Shown here: in pieces, positions 25,893-34,059 of the stretch
How positions within the stretch are numbered: position 1 is the stretch's first letter
Layout: every line of letters starts with the position of its first letter
Origin: Streptomyces tirandamycinicus
Lineage (GTDB): Bacteria > Actinomycetota > Actinomycetes > Streptomycetales > Streptomycetaceae
Reading direction: 5' to 3'
Length of the DNA: 64,000 nucleotides
NCBI RefSeq assembly: GCF_003097515.1
Contig: NZ_CP029188.1
Span: 3,784,501 to 3,848,500, forward strand
Position numbers and translations under genes: made by a program
Notes under the pieces: generated by a model
Database searches by the model: none
Seen by the model: the letters and a program-made list of their open reading frames with translations, nothing else
Told to the model about the DNA's origin: nothing

Positions 25893-26884
25893 TCACCCAT
25901 CTGCGTACCGCCGCGGAACTCGGCGCCCTCCCGCCGGCGGCCACCGCGCGCCGCGCCGTCGTCATGACCATGGGCGCCCTGCACGACGGCCACGCCACCC
26001 TGATCCGCGCGGCCCGCTCATTGGTCGGGCCGGAGGGCCAGGTCGTCGTCACGGTGTTCGTGAACCCCCTGCAGTTCGGCGCCGGCGAGGACCTCGACCG
26101 CTACCCGCGCACCCTCGAAGCGGACCTGAAGACCGCCGCAGAGGCAGGCGCCGACGCCGTCTTCGCCCCGTCCGCGGACGAGGTGTACCCGGACGGTGGG
26201 CCCCAGGTCCGGATCACCGCAGGCCCCATGGGGGAGCTGCTCGAGGGCGCCTCCCGGCCGGGCCACTTCGACGGGATGCTGACCGTCGTCGCCAAGCTGC
26301 TGCACCTCACCCGCCCCGACGTGGCGCTGTACGGGCAGAAGGACGCCCAGCAGCTGGCCCTGATCCGCCGGATGGTCCGGGACCTGGACTTCCCGGTGCA
26401 GATCGTCGGGGTGCCGACCGTGCGGGAGCCGGACGGCCTCGCCCTCTCCAGCCGCAACCGCTACCTCTCACCGGAGGAGCGCCCCACCGCCCTCGCGCTG
26501 TCCAGGGCCCTGTTCGCCGCCCGCGACCGGCTCGCCGCCCAGGCCGCCCTGCGTGCCCGTGCCGAGTCCGCGCCCGCCTCCAGCGCCCGTGCCGCCGCGC
26601 TGTCCGCGCTCGGCGAGGCCCGGCGGCCGCGAGCCCACGCGGTCGCGGCGGCCCAGCCCGGCGGCGGTGCCGACGCCGTGCGGGCCGCGGCGCGCGCCGT
26701 CCTCGACGAGGCCGCCGCGTCCTCGTCGCTCCTCGAACTCGACTACCTCGCCCTGGTCGACCCGGCCGACTTCTCCGAGGTCGCCGACGACCACAGCGGC
26801 GAGGCGATCATGGCGGTAGCCGCGCGGGTCGGCACGACCCGGCTGATCGACAACATCACCCTGACCTTCGGAGCCGCCCCGTGA
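25889..26884 (+). CDS. panC: Pantothenate synthetase (pantoate-beta-alanine ligase)
   Basis: PanC condenses pantoate and beta-alanine with ATP. The nucleotidyl-transferase motif appears as TMGALHDGHATLI (HxGH), followed by VFVNPLQFG and VALYGQKDAQQLALI, and the KMSKS-like region LALSSRNRYLS. At 331 residues it is about 45 longer than the usual enzyme. The surplus is an Ala/Arg-rich insertion at about residues 215-265. The start overlaps the upstream stop (ATGA) and the stop overlaps nadB (GTGA). Confidence 0.95.
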   Translation: MITHLRTAAELGALPPAATARRAVVMTMGALHDGHATLIRAARSLVGPEGQVVVTVFVNPLQFGAGEDLDRYPRTLEADLKTAAEAGADAVFAPSADEVYPDGGPQVRITAGPMGELLEGASRPGHFDGMLTVVAKLLHLTRPDVALYGQKDAQQLALIRRMVRDLDFPVQIVGVPTVREPDGLALSSRNRYLSPEERPTALALSRALFAARDRLAAQAALRARAESAPASSARAAALSALGEARRPRAHAVAAAQPGGGADAVRAAARAVLDEAAASSSLLELDYLALVDPADFSEVADDHSGEAIMAVAARVGTTRLIDNITLTFGAAP

Positions 26885-28683
26885 CGAGCACCGGTATACG
26901 GCTCGACGCCCCGGCCCCGGGCTGGGCCATCGACGCGGACGTCGTCGTGGTCGGCTCCGGCGTCGCCGGCCTCACGGCGGCACTGCGCTGCACGGCCGAG
27001 GGCCTGCGCACCGTCGTGGTCACCAAGGCGCTGCTGGACGACGGGTCCACCCGCTGGGCCCAGGGCGGTATCGCCGCGGCGCTCGGCGAGGGCGACACCC
27101 CCGAGCAGCATCTCGACGACACGCTCGTCGCGGGCGCCGGGCTGTGCGACGAGGAGGCCGTGCGCGCGCTCGTCACGGAGGGCCCGGACGCGGTGCGGCG
27201 GCTGATCGCGACCGGAGCGCGCTTCGACACCGACGACGCGGGCGGTATCGCGCTGACCCGCGAGGGCGGCCACCACCGCCGCCGGATCGCCCACGCGGGA
27301 GGCGACGCCACCGGCGCCGAGATCTCCCGCGCGCTGGTCACGGCGATACGCGAGGGCGCGGTACGCGTCATCGAGCACGCGCTGGTGCTCGACCTGCTGA
27401 CGGACGCCGAGGGCCGTACGGCCGGCATCACCCTGCACGTCATGGGCGAGGGCCAGCACGACGGCGTCGGCGCGGTGCACGCCCCCGCGGTGGTCCTGGC
27501 GACCGGCGGTATGGGCCAGGTCTTCTCCGCCACCACCAATCCGCCGGTGTCCACCGGTGACGGGGTGGCGCTCGCGCTGCGCGCCGGGGCCGAGGTGAGC
27601 GACCTCGAGTTCGTCCAGTTCCACCCGACGGTCCTCTGGCTCGGCCCGGACTCCGAGGGCCAGCAGCCGCTGGTGTCCGAGGCGGTGCGCGGCGAGGGCG
27701 CCCACCTCGTCGACGCGGCCGGCACCCGCTTCATGGTGGGGCAGCACGAGCTGGCCGAGCTCGCCCCCCGGGACATCGTCGCCAAGGGCATCATGCGCCG
27801 CATGCAGGAGCAGGGCGCCGACCACATGTTCCTGGACGCCCGGCACTTCGGCGCCGAGATGTGGGAGAACCGGTTCCCCACCATCCTCGCCGCCTGCCGT
27901 GCCCACGGCATCGACCCGGTCACCGAGCCGGTCCCGGTGGCCCCGGCCGCCCACTACGCCTCGGGCGGCGTCCGCACCGACCTCCACGGCCGTACCACCG
28001 TCCCCGGTCTGTACGCCTGCGGCGAGGTGGCCTGCACCGGCGTCCACGGCGCCAACCGGCTGGCCTCCAACTCCCTCCTGGAGGGCCTCGTCTTCGCGGA
28101 GCGCATCGCCGGGACGATCGCCGGGGCCCGCGCGGCCGGGGCCGCCCGTCCCGTCCCGCCGGGCGGTCCCGGCGGTCCACCGCCTCCCGCGGGCGGGGCA
28201 CCGGCGCCCGCCCCCGCAGCCCAGGCGGAGGGCGGCTCCCGGGGTCCCGTGCCACTCCTCGTGCCCGAGGCCCGGCACGAGATCCAGCGGATCATGACGG
28301 ACGGAGCCGGAGTGCTGCGCTCCGCGGCGAGCCTGGAGCAGGCGGCGGACGCCCTGGAGGCCCTGCACCTGTCCGCGCGGCACGAGTGCGGCGCCACGGA
28401 CGCCGCCGCCAAGGCCGCCGAGCCCGGCGTCGAGTCCTGGGAGGCCACCAACCTGCTGCTCGTCGCCCGGGTGCTGGTCGCCGCCGCCCGCGAGCGCACC
28501 GAGACCCGCGGCTGCCACTGGCGCGAGGACCACCCCGGGCGGGACGACGCCGGGTGGCGCCGCCATATCGTCGTGCGTCTCACCCCCGACCGCCGCCTCG
28601 TCGTACGCCGCACGGCGACCGAGGCGTTCCCGCCCGCCCGTCCCACCCCCACCCCCACCGCCGACAGGGAGCCGCAACAGTGA
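26881..28683 (+). CDS. nadB: L-aspartate oxidase
   Basis: NadB oxidises aspartate to iminoaspartate for quinolinate synthesis. The FAD motif VVVGSGVAGLTAAL opens the protein, with STRWAQGGIAAAL and the active-site region EFVQFHPTVL. The conserved Arg segment YASGGVRTDLHGRTTVPGLY-type is also present. It is 600 residues long, against about 540 typically. A Pro/Gly/Ala-rich linker (about residues 420-455) separates the flavin domain from the C-terminal helical domain. No nadA is seen in the window. GTG 26881 overlaps panC, and nadC starts within its stop. Confidence 0.94.
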   Translation: MTSTGIRLDAPAPGWAIDADVVVVGSGVAGLTAALRCTAEGLRTVVVTKALLDDGSTRWAQGGIAAALGEGDTPEQHLDDTLVAGAGLCDEEAVRALVTEGPDAVRRLIATGARFDTDDAGGIALTREGGHHRRRIAHAGGDATGAEISRALVTAIREGAVRVIEHALVLDLLTDAEGRTAGITLHVMGEGQHDGVGAVHAPAVVLATGGMGQVFSATTNPPVSTGDGVALALRAGAEVSDLEFVQFHPTVLWLGPDSEGQQPLVSEAVRGEGAHLVDAAGTRFMVGQHELAELAPRDIVAKGIMRRMQEQGADHMFLDARHFGAEMWENRFPTILAACRAHGIDPVTEPVPVAPAAHYASGGVRTDLHGRTTVPGLYACGEVACTGVHGANRLASNSLLEGLVFAERIAGTIAGARAAGAARPVPPGGPGGPPPPAGGAPAPAPAAQAEGGSRGPVPLLVPEARHEIQRIMTDGAGVLRSAASLEQAADALEALHLSARHECGATDAAAKAAEPGVESWEATNLLLVARVLVAAARERTETRGCHWREDHPGRDDAGWRRHIVVRLTPDRRLVVRRTATEAFPPARPTPTPTADREPQQ

Positions 28684-29723
28684 GCACGCCCGAAGAACGT
28701 CCGGAGCCCGTGGACGTCCCGCTGATCCAGATCGGCGCCCGCGCCGCCGAAGCGCAGGGCTGCGGTGACGACTGCGGCTGCGGCGACGAGGTCGACGAGG
28801 TCGACGAGGTCTACGAGTGCGGCCTGGACCCCGCCCTCGCCGGGCTCCTCGCCGAGTCCGGCCTCGATCCCGTACAGGTCGAGGACATCGCGCACCTCGC
28901 CGTCGAGGAGGACCTGGACGGCGGCGTCGACGTGACCACCGTCGCCACCGTCCCCGAGGACGCGGTGGCCACCGGCGACTTCACCGCCCGCGAGGCCGGT
29001 GTCGTCGCGGGCCTGCGCGTCGCCGAGGCGGTCCTCTCGATCGTCTGCACCGACGAGTTCGAGGTCGAGCGCCATGTCGAGGACGGCGACCGCGTCGAGC
29101 CGGGCCAGAGGCTCCTGTCCGTCACCGCCCGCACCCGGGACCTGCTCACGGGCGAGCGCAGCGCCCTGAACCTGCTGTGCCGTCTTTCGGGCATCGCCAC
29201 CGCCACCCGGGCGTGGTCCGACGTGCTCGAGGGCACCGGCGCCCGGGTGCGCGACACCCGGAAGACGACGCCGGGCCTGCGCGCCCTGGAGAAGTACGCG
29301 GTGCGCTGCGGCGGCGGCGTCAACCACCGGATGTCGCTGTCCGACGCGGCCCTCGTCAAGGACAACCACGTGATCGCCGCGGGCGGGGTGGCCCAGGCGT
29401 TCAAGGCCGTACGGGAGACCCTGGCCGCCCTGGGCACGCCGGACCTGCCCGTCGAGGTCGAGGTGGACACCCTCCACCAGGTCCGCGAGGTCCTGGACGC
29501 CGGCGCGGACCTGATCCTCCTGGACAACTTCACGCCCGTCGAGACCGCCGAGGCCGTCGCGATCGTCGGGAAGCGGGCGGTGCTGGAGTCCTCCGGCCGG
29601 CTCACCCTGGCGAACGCGCGGGCCTACGCCGAGACGGGCGTGGACTACCTCGCGGTCGGGGCGCTCACCCACTCCTCCGCGATCCTCGACATCGGTCTCG
29701 ACCTGCGAGAGGCCGAGGTCTGA
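28680..29723 (+). CDS. nadC: Nicotinate-nucleotide pyrophosphorylase (quinolinate phosphoribosyltransferase)
   Basis: NadC converts quinolinate and PRPP to nicotinate mononucleotide. Core motifs include ERSALNLLCRLSGIAT, DTRKTTPGLRALEKYAV, GGGVNHRMSL and LVKDNH. The enzyme proper begins near residue 50. The 347-residue protein carries an unusual N-terminal extension with Cys28, Cys32, Cys34 and Cys47 in an acidic context (CGDDCGCGDE followed by repeated DEV). Most NadC proteins are about 285 residues. GTG 28680 overlaps the nadB stop; coaX starts 4 nt after its own stop. Confidence 0.94.
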   Translation: MSTPEERPEPVDVPLIQIGARAAEAQGCGDDCGCGDEVDEVDEVYECGLDPALAGLLAESGLDPVQVEDIAHLAVEEDLDGGVDVTTVATVPEDAVATGDFTAREAGVVAGLRVAEAVLSIVCTDEFEVERHVEDGDRVEPGQRLLSVTARTRDLLTGERSALNLLCRLSGIATATRAWSDVLEGTGARVRDTRKTTPGLRALEKYAVRCGGGVNHRMSLSDAALVKDNHVIAAGGVAQAFKAVRETLAALGTPDLPVEVEVDTLHQVREVLDAGADLILLDNFTPVETAEAVAIVGKRAVLESSGRLTLANARAYAETGVDYLAVGALTHSSAILDIGLDLREAEV

Positions 29724-29727
29724 TCCG

Positions 29728-30525
29728 ATGCTGCTCACCATCGACGTCGGGAACACCCACACCGTCCTCGGCCTGTTCGACGGCGAGGACATCGTCGAGC
29801 ACTGGCGCGTCTCCACCGATCCCCGCCGCACGGCCGACGAACTGGCCGTGCTCCTCAACGGCCTGATGGGCATGCACCCGCTGCTCGGCGAGGAGCTGGG
29901 CGACGGCATCGAGGGCATCGCGATCTGCGCCACCGTGCCGTCCGTGCTCCACGAGCTCCGCGAGGTCACCCGCCGCTACTACGGCGACGTGCCCGCCGTG
30001 CTGGTCGAGCCCGGGATCAAGACCGGCGTGCCGATCCTGATGGACAACCCGAAGGAGGTCGGGGCGGACCGCATCATCAACGCGGTCGCCGCCGTCGAGC
30101 TGTACGGGGGCCCGGCGATCGTCGTCGACTTCGGTACGGCGACGACGTTCGACGCGGTGAGCGCCCGCGGTGAGTACGCGGGCGGTGTCATCGCCCCCGG
30201 CATCGAGATCTCGGTCGAGGCCCTGGGCGTCAAGGGTGCCCAGCTCCGCAAGATCGAGCTGGCCCGCCCGCGCAGCGTGATCGGCAAGAACACGGTCGAG
30301 GCCATGCAGGCGGGCATCGTCTACGGCTTCGCCGGCCAGGTCGACGGCGTCGTGCAGCGCATGAAGCGCGAGCTGGCCGACGACCCGGAGGACGTGACGG
30401 TGATCGCCACCGGCGGTCTGGCCCCGATGGTCCTCGGCGAGTCCTCCGCGATCGACGAGCACGAGCCGTGGCTGACGCTGATCGGACTCAGGCTGGTCTA
30501 CGAGCGGAACGTCTCGCGGATGTGA
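29728..30525 (+). CDS. coaX: Type III pantothenate kinase
   Basis: CoaX phosphorylates pantothenate, the first committed step to CoA. The 265-residue protein has the phosphate motif TIDVGNTHTVLGLFDGE, GADRIINAVAA and VVDFGTATTFDAVS, all typical of the type III acetate-kinase-like fold. It is the last gene of the operon, so pantothenate is both made (PanC) and used from one transcript. The 242-nt gap after it holds short cgccgtgcacg-like repeats and an AT-rich promoter-like end. Confidence 0.95.
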   Translation: MLLTIDVGNTHTVLGLFDGEDIVEHWRVSTDPRRTADELAVLLNGLMGMHPLLGEELGDGIEGIAICATVPSVLHELREVTRRYYGDVPAVLVEPGIKTGVPILMDNPKEVGADRIINAVAAVELYGGPAIVVDFGTATTFDAVSARGEYAGGVIAPGIEISVEALGVKGAQLRKIELARPRSVIGKNTVEAMQAGIVYGFAGQVDGVVQRMKRELADDPEDVTVIATGGLAPMVLGESSAIDEHEPWLTLIGLRLVYERNVSRM

Positions 30526-30767
30526 CCCGCCGGTGCGGCGGGCGGGCGAGGCGCCCACGGGTCGCCCGCGCCAGGGCGGTACCCGGCGGGTGCGCGTCGC
30601 CGCCGGGCACCACGTCCGCGACGGCCCGGCCGGCGAGGCGCCGAACACCGAGGCGCCGGGCACCGTGACGACGCCGTGCACGCCATGCAGGCCGCGCACG
30701 CCGTGCACGCCGCGCCGGAAATGAGACGTTAAACGAATTTTGTCCGATTAGCGCGTATCGTCGGTCC

Positions 30768-31403
30768 ATGCCCACGCCACACGGATCCCGCGGCGGCATG
30801 GCGTTCAGTGCGGACGAACTGCGTGTGCTCCGCCGCGCTCTCGCCATCGCCCTCAATCCCGACCAGTCCCGTCGCTCCGGCCGGGGTGAAGCTTCCGGCT
30901 CCCCCGCCGCCCAGGAATACCTGCGGCTCGCGCAGTCCGTGGACGAGGCCGTCCGCGAGGCGGGCCGGCTGCGGGTGTTCCTGCTCGCCGACCTGGCGCG
31001 GTACCGCGACGCCCTTCCCGGCTCCGCGAGCGGCTATCTGGAACTCCTCCAGGAGGCCCTGGCCGCCGGCCACGAGCTCGCCCCCGAGGACCTCGCGGCG
31101 CTTCGCTCCCTGCACCGTGCGCCGCGCCACGGCGCCCTCCCGGAGCGCTCCCGGGGCGTGGCGGAGGAGTCCGTACCCTCCCGGCAGGGGGCCCGGGAGC
31201 CCGCGGCGGCCCCGTCGCGCGTCCGGCTGCACGCGCTGCCCGGTGGCCGCGCCTCCGCCGGAGACAAGCAGGAGCCGCGCCCGTCGACCCCGAAGCCCGC
31301 CCGTCCGGCCCCCCGCCCGGACCGTCCCATCCCCACCCCGGGCGAGGTCTTCCCGCCGCGCCGGCGCCCGGCGCCCCCGCCGGAGAAGCGGGCCGCCGGA
31401 TAG
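30768..31403 (+). CDS. Conserved actinobacterial hypothetical protein
   Basis: A 211-residue soluble protein. The N-terminal two thirds is helical (FSADELRVLRRALAIALNP, EYLRLAQSVDEAVREAGRLR, YLELLQEALAAGHELAPEDLAAL). The tail is basic and Pro-rich and probably disordered. No catalytic motif or membrane segment is visible. The leader just before ATG 30768 is unusually AT-rich (30729-30750) and contains attttgtccgat, a 12-mer also found upstream of the response regulator at 22084. A small membrane protein gene follows 13 nt later. Confidence 0.75.
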   Translation: MPTPHGSRGGMAFSADELRVLRRALAIALNPDQSRRSGRGEASGSPAAQEYLRLAQSVDEAVREAGRLRVFLLADLARYRDALPGSASGYLELLQEALAAGHELAPEDLAALRSLHRAPRHGALPERSRGVAEESVPSRQGAREPAAAPSRVRLHALPGGRASAGDKQEPRPSTPKPARPAPRPDRPIPTPGEVFPPRRRPAPPPEKRAAG

Positions 31404-31416
31404 CTACCCTGGGGGC

Positions 31417-31605
31417 ATGGACTACGTCGCCGCGCTTCTGCCCCCGGTCGTGATGGCCGCGTTCTTCACCGCCCTCGTCGTCACGATCGTGAAGAGCCAG
31501 GGCGGCCCCAACAAGGCCAAGGAGGACGCCGCCGTGGACGCGGCGATCGCCCGCGCGGAGGCCGCCCGCGGCCCCGCCCCGTCGGACCGCCCGACCGAGG
31601 CCTGA
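31417..31605 (+). CDS. Small single-span membrane protein
   Basis: A 62-residue protein: a hydrophobic helix at residues 4-25 (VAALLPPVVMAAFFTALVVT) followed by a charged Ala/Asp-rich cytoplasmic-type tail (KEDAAVDAAIARAEAARG). It is probably co-transcribed with the preceding gene and ends before a strong terminator. Function is unknown; high GC3 throughout supports it being real. Confidence 0.75.
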   Translation: MDYVAALLPPVVMAAFFTALVVTIVKSQGGPNKAKEDAAVDAAIARAEAARGPAPSDRPTEA

Positions 31606-31628
31606 CGGCGCTCCGCGCGGCCCCCGCA

Positions 31629-31663
31629 GGACGTACGGCTCATCCCGGCCGTACGTCCTTTTT
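31629..31663 (+). terminator. Intrinsic terminator with T-tract
   Basis: Perfect 10-nt arms (ggacgtacgg and ccgtacgtcc) enclose a 10-nt loop and are followed by five T residues. This is one of the few classical Rho-independent terminators in the window. It closes the two-gene unit 30768-31605. Confidence 0.88.
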
Positions 31664-31720
31664 CGTACCCGAAGTACGTCAATAGCCAGTCATTACGACA
31701 TCTCCGACTATGGTGGCGAT

Positions 31721-32194
31721 GTGCCCCGCCAATTGGGAGAGCTCGAAGACGCCGTCATGACGCGCATCTGGCAATGGAACCGCCCGGTGACGGTGCGCGA
31801 AGTGCTGGAGGATCTCCAGCAGGAACGGTCCATCGCCTACACCACGGTCATGACCGTAATGGACAATCTCCATCAGAAGGGCTGGGTGCGCAGGGAAGTC
31901 GAAGGCCGCGCCTATCGATATACCGCGGTCTCCACCCGGGCCGCCTACTCCGCCGCACTGATGAACGAAGCCTGGTCGAAGAGCGACAACCCCGCCGCGG
32001 CCCTTGTCGCCTTCTTCGGCATGATGTCGCCGGAGCAGCGCCAGGCGCTGCGGGACGCGATCCGCGTCGTTCAGCGCGACCCCGCGGCAGAGGCTGCGGA
32101 ACCGGAGCGGGACGGGTCTTCACAAGGGGCGGCGGGGGGTTCTCCCGAACGGGACGCCGAGGGCGCCGACGGAGCGGACGGGGCGGGGCGATAG
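31721..32194 (+). CDS. BlaI/MecI/CopY-family transcriptional repressor
   Basis: A 157-residue protein with the winged-helix BlaI fold: LGELEDAVMTRIWQWNRPVTVREVL, then the recognition region SIAYTTVMTVMDNLHQKGWV, then the wing RAYRYTAV. A low-complexity acidic tail of about 40 residues follows the dimerisation helices. No BlaR1-type M56 sensor peptidase is adjacent, so its inducer route is open. GTG 31721 is used. A dyad of BlaI type occurs upstream of the M23 peptidase at 39014-39034. Confidence 0.9.
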   Translation: MPRQLGELEDAVMTRIWQWNRPVTVREVLEDLQQERSIAYTTVMTVMDNLHQKGWVRREVEGRAYRYTAVSTRAAYSAALMNEAWSKSDNPAAALVAFFGMMSPEQRQALRDAIRVVQRDPAAEAAEPERDGSSQGAAGGSPERDAEGADGADGAGR

Positions 32195-32203
32195 CGTCCG
32201 CTC

Positions 32204-32743
32204 ATGTCGTCAGCGCAGTCGCTCCCCAATGCCGCAGCAAATGCCGTCACCGTCCGCCGGGCCAGGACCGGCGATGTGCCGGCGGTGCGCCGACTCGTGG
32301 ACCCGTACGTGAGCGACGGCATCCTGCTCGACAAAGCGACCGTGACGCTTTACGAGGACATCCAGGAGTTCTGGGTCGCGGAACGCGACTCGGACGCCCG
32401 GGTGGTCGGCTGCGGGGCCCTCCACGTGATGTGGGAAGACCTCGCGGAAGTCCGGACTCTCGCGGTGGACCCCCAGTTCAGGGGCGAGGGTGTGGGCCAT
32501 CGGGTACTGGGCAGGCTGCTGCACACCGCCCGCTGGCTGGGTGTGCGGCGGGTATTCTGCCTGACCTTCGAAGTGGACTTCTTCGCGAGGCACGGGTTCG
32601 TGGAGATCGGTGAGACTCCGGTCGACGGAGATGTCTACAGCGAGCTGCTGCGTTCCTATGACGAGGGCGTCGCGGAGTTCCTCGGTCTCGAACGGGTGAA
32701 GCCGAACACCTTGGGCAACAGCCGGATGCTTCTGCACCTGTGA
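32204..32743 (+). CDS. argA: GNAT N-acetyltransferase, likely amino-acid N-acetyltransferase (ArgA-like)
   Basis: A 179-residue single-domain GNAT enzyme. The acetyl-CoA loop region reads VRTLAVDPQFRGEGVGHRVL and the C-terminal strand CLTFEVDFFARHGFVEIG. It resembles the short mycobacterial ArgA (about 170 residues), which acetylates glutamate or glutamine to start arginine synthesis, rather than the two-domain E. coli ArgA. It lies 9 nt after the BlaI-like gene, so they may share a transcript. Confidence 0.8.
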   Translation: MSSAQSLPNAAANAVTVRRARTGDVPAVRRLVDPYVSDGILLDKATVTLYEDIQEFWVAERDSDARVVGCGALHVMWEDLAEVRTLAVDPQFRGEGVGHRVLGRLLHTARWLGVRRVFCLTFEVDFFARHGFVEIGETPVDGDVYSELLRSYDEGVAEFLGLERVKPNTLGNSRMLLHL

Positions 32744-32914
32744 TCCCGCCGCGGCGGCAAGCGAAGCGGGACTCGGCCGCGCCGCCGAACCCTATGTCCG
32801 AATCGCGCACGTTTCCCGCGTTCCCCGGGTTCTGAACCTCTGCCGAGGGTTTGTGTTTTCCAGAGAAAAGCGGTTTCCTTTCCGCGTACTGCATTTTCGA
32901 TGAAAGGAAATCCG

Positions 32915-33253
32915 GTGGCACAGAAGGTTCAGGTCCTTCTTGTCGATGACCTCGACGGCGGCGAGGCGGACGAGACCGTGACGTTCGCTCTGGACGGCAA
33001 GACCTACGAGATCGACCTCACCACCGCCAATGCGGACAAGCTCCGCGGTCTGCTGGAGCCGTACACCAAGGGCGGCCGGCGCACCGGTGGCCGCGCGTCG
33101 GCCGGCCGTGGAAAGGGCCGTACCGCGTCCTCGACGGGCAGCAAGGACACCGCCGAGATCCGGAAGTGGGCCAAGGAGAACGGCTACAGCGTCAACGACC
33201 GCGGCCGCGTTCCCGCCGAGATCCGCGAGGCCTACGAGAAGGCCAACGGCTGA
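32915..33253 (+). CDS. lsr2: Lsr2 nucleoid-associated protein
   Basis: Lsr2 is an H-NS-like actinobacterial protein that bridges and silences AT-rich, often horizontally acquired DNA. The 112-residue protein has the N-terminal oligomerisation strands (VQVLLVDDLDGGEADETVTF), a flexible Arg/Gly linker and the C-terminal DNA-binding domain with the AT-hook-like DRGRVPAEI. GTG 32915 has AAAGGA 6-7 nt upstream. The 171-nt leader is rich in A/T runs compared with its surroundings, as expected if Lsr2 binds its own promoter. Confidence 0.96.
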   Translation: MAQKVQVLLVDDLDGGEADETVTFALDGKTYEIDLTTANADKLRGLLEPYTKGGRRTGGRASAGRGKGRTASSTGSKDTAEIRKWAKENGYSVNDRGRVPAEIREAYEKANG

Positions 33254-33834
33254 GCACGCGTATGCGGCCCCGCCGCACACGTGCGCACGAGGCGGGCCCG
33301 GTGGCAGGCGTTCGCCGCCGCGTCCACGAGCCGTACGAGATCGGGGGCGCCGCCGTCGCCCCCGGGTCCGGTCCCGACGCGCCCCACGGCGCCGAAGGCC
33401 GGCAGTGACGGTTCCACCTCGCGCCCCGCTTTCGGGGGCCGCAGCCACTCGGCGGCCCCCGGCGGCGCCCCGGCCGGGACTGCGTGCCCCGGCGGCGCCG
33501 GGGCGGGCACAGACCCGCCCTGCCCCAGAGCGCTCAGCTCCAGGCCGATCCCGCCCCACTCCAGCCAGTCGAGCAGCGCCGGCAGCTCCTCGGCGGTGCC
33601 TGCGGCGACCAGGAGCAGCATCGCGCCCCCCGCTCGCGCGACCGGCCCGGTACGCAGGCCGCGCCGCAGCAGAGCCGTTCCGGCGTCCGCCGGCAGCCGC
33701 AGCACGTCGAAGCGCAGCCCGGTGATCAGCCGTACCGGTGGCCCTTCGGCCGTAGCCCAGCCAAGCTCGTTCTTGTACCACCTCGCGCTGCCGCCATCGA
33801 ACGGCACGCGGGGTGCCGGGAGAGTGAAGGCCAT
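33232..33834 (-). CDS. SCO3374-type conserved hypothetical protein
   Basis: A 200-residue protein of the Streptomyces family named after SCO3374, as I recognise it from the N-terminal pattern LPAPRVPFDGGSARWYKNELGWATAEG and VRLITGLRFDVLRLPADAG. This opening resembles the start of bifunctional primase/polymerase-like proteins, but catalytic residues are not evident. The middle is Pro/Gly-rich. It is convergent with lsr2, their ends overlapping by 22 nt, and diverges from the clpC regulatory region. Confidence 0.75.
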   Translation of the reverse strand: MAFTLPAPRVPFDGGSARWYKNELGWATAEGPPVRLITGLRFDVLRLPADAGTALLRRGLRTGPVARAGGAMLLLVAAGTAEELPALLDWLEWGGIGLELSALGQGGSVPAPAPPGHAVPAGAPPGAAEWLRPPKAGREVEPSLPAFGAVGRVGTGPGGDGGAPDLVRLVDAAANACHRARLVRTCAAGPHTRAQPLAFS

Positions 33835-33839
33835 GCCCG

Positions 33840-33866
33840 GGGAACTGCCGGGAGAACCCGGCGGTT
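33840..33866 (+). promoter_or_regulatory. Candidate SigR-type promoter (GGGAAC-N18-GTT)
   Basis: GGGAAC at 33840-33845 is followed after exactly 18 nt by GTT at 33864-33866, one mismatch from the SigR consensus GGGAAT-N18-GTT. As I recall, the SigR disulfide-stress regulon includes clp protease genes in Streptomyces. It lies about 400 nt upstream of clpC, so the link is tentative. Confidence 0.35.
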
Positions 33867-34045
33867 ACGCAACGTCCGGCGGCCGTCACTCGGAGTTGTG
33901 GAGAGGAGGTGGCAAGGGCGTGTTCGGGGGCGCAAGGGTGTTCGCCCGTAGCTGAGGGAACCGGCGCGCGCCGCATGGAGTGTCGGTCCATACGGGTAAG
34001 ACATCCCTAGTGGGGACGGGTGACACGCGGGCTTCGGGGTCTCAC

Positions 34046-34059
34046 GTTCGCCATCGGCG
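34046..34059 (+). promoter_or_regulatory. Candidate ClgR operator (GTTCGC-N5-GCG)
   Basis: GTTCGC at 34046-34051, five intervening bases, then GCG at 34057-34059 exactly match the ClgR box as I recall it from Streptomyces clp and lon promoters. It lies 205 nt upstream of clpC. ClgR activation of clpC is established in the genus; use of this particular site is inferred. Confidence 0.6.
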
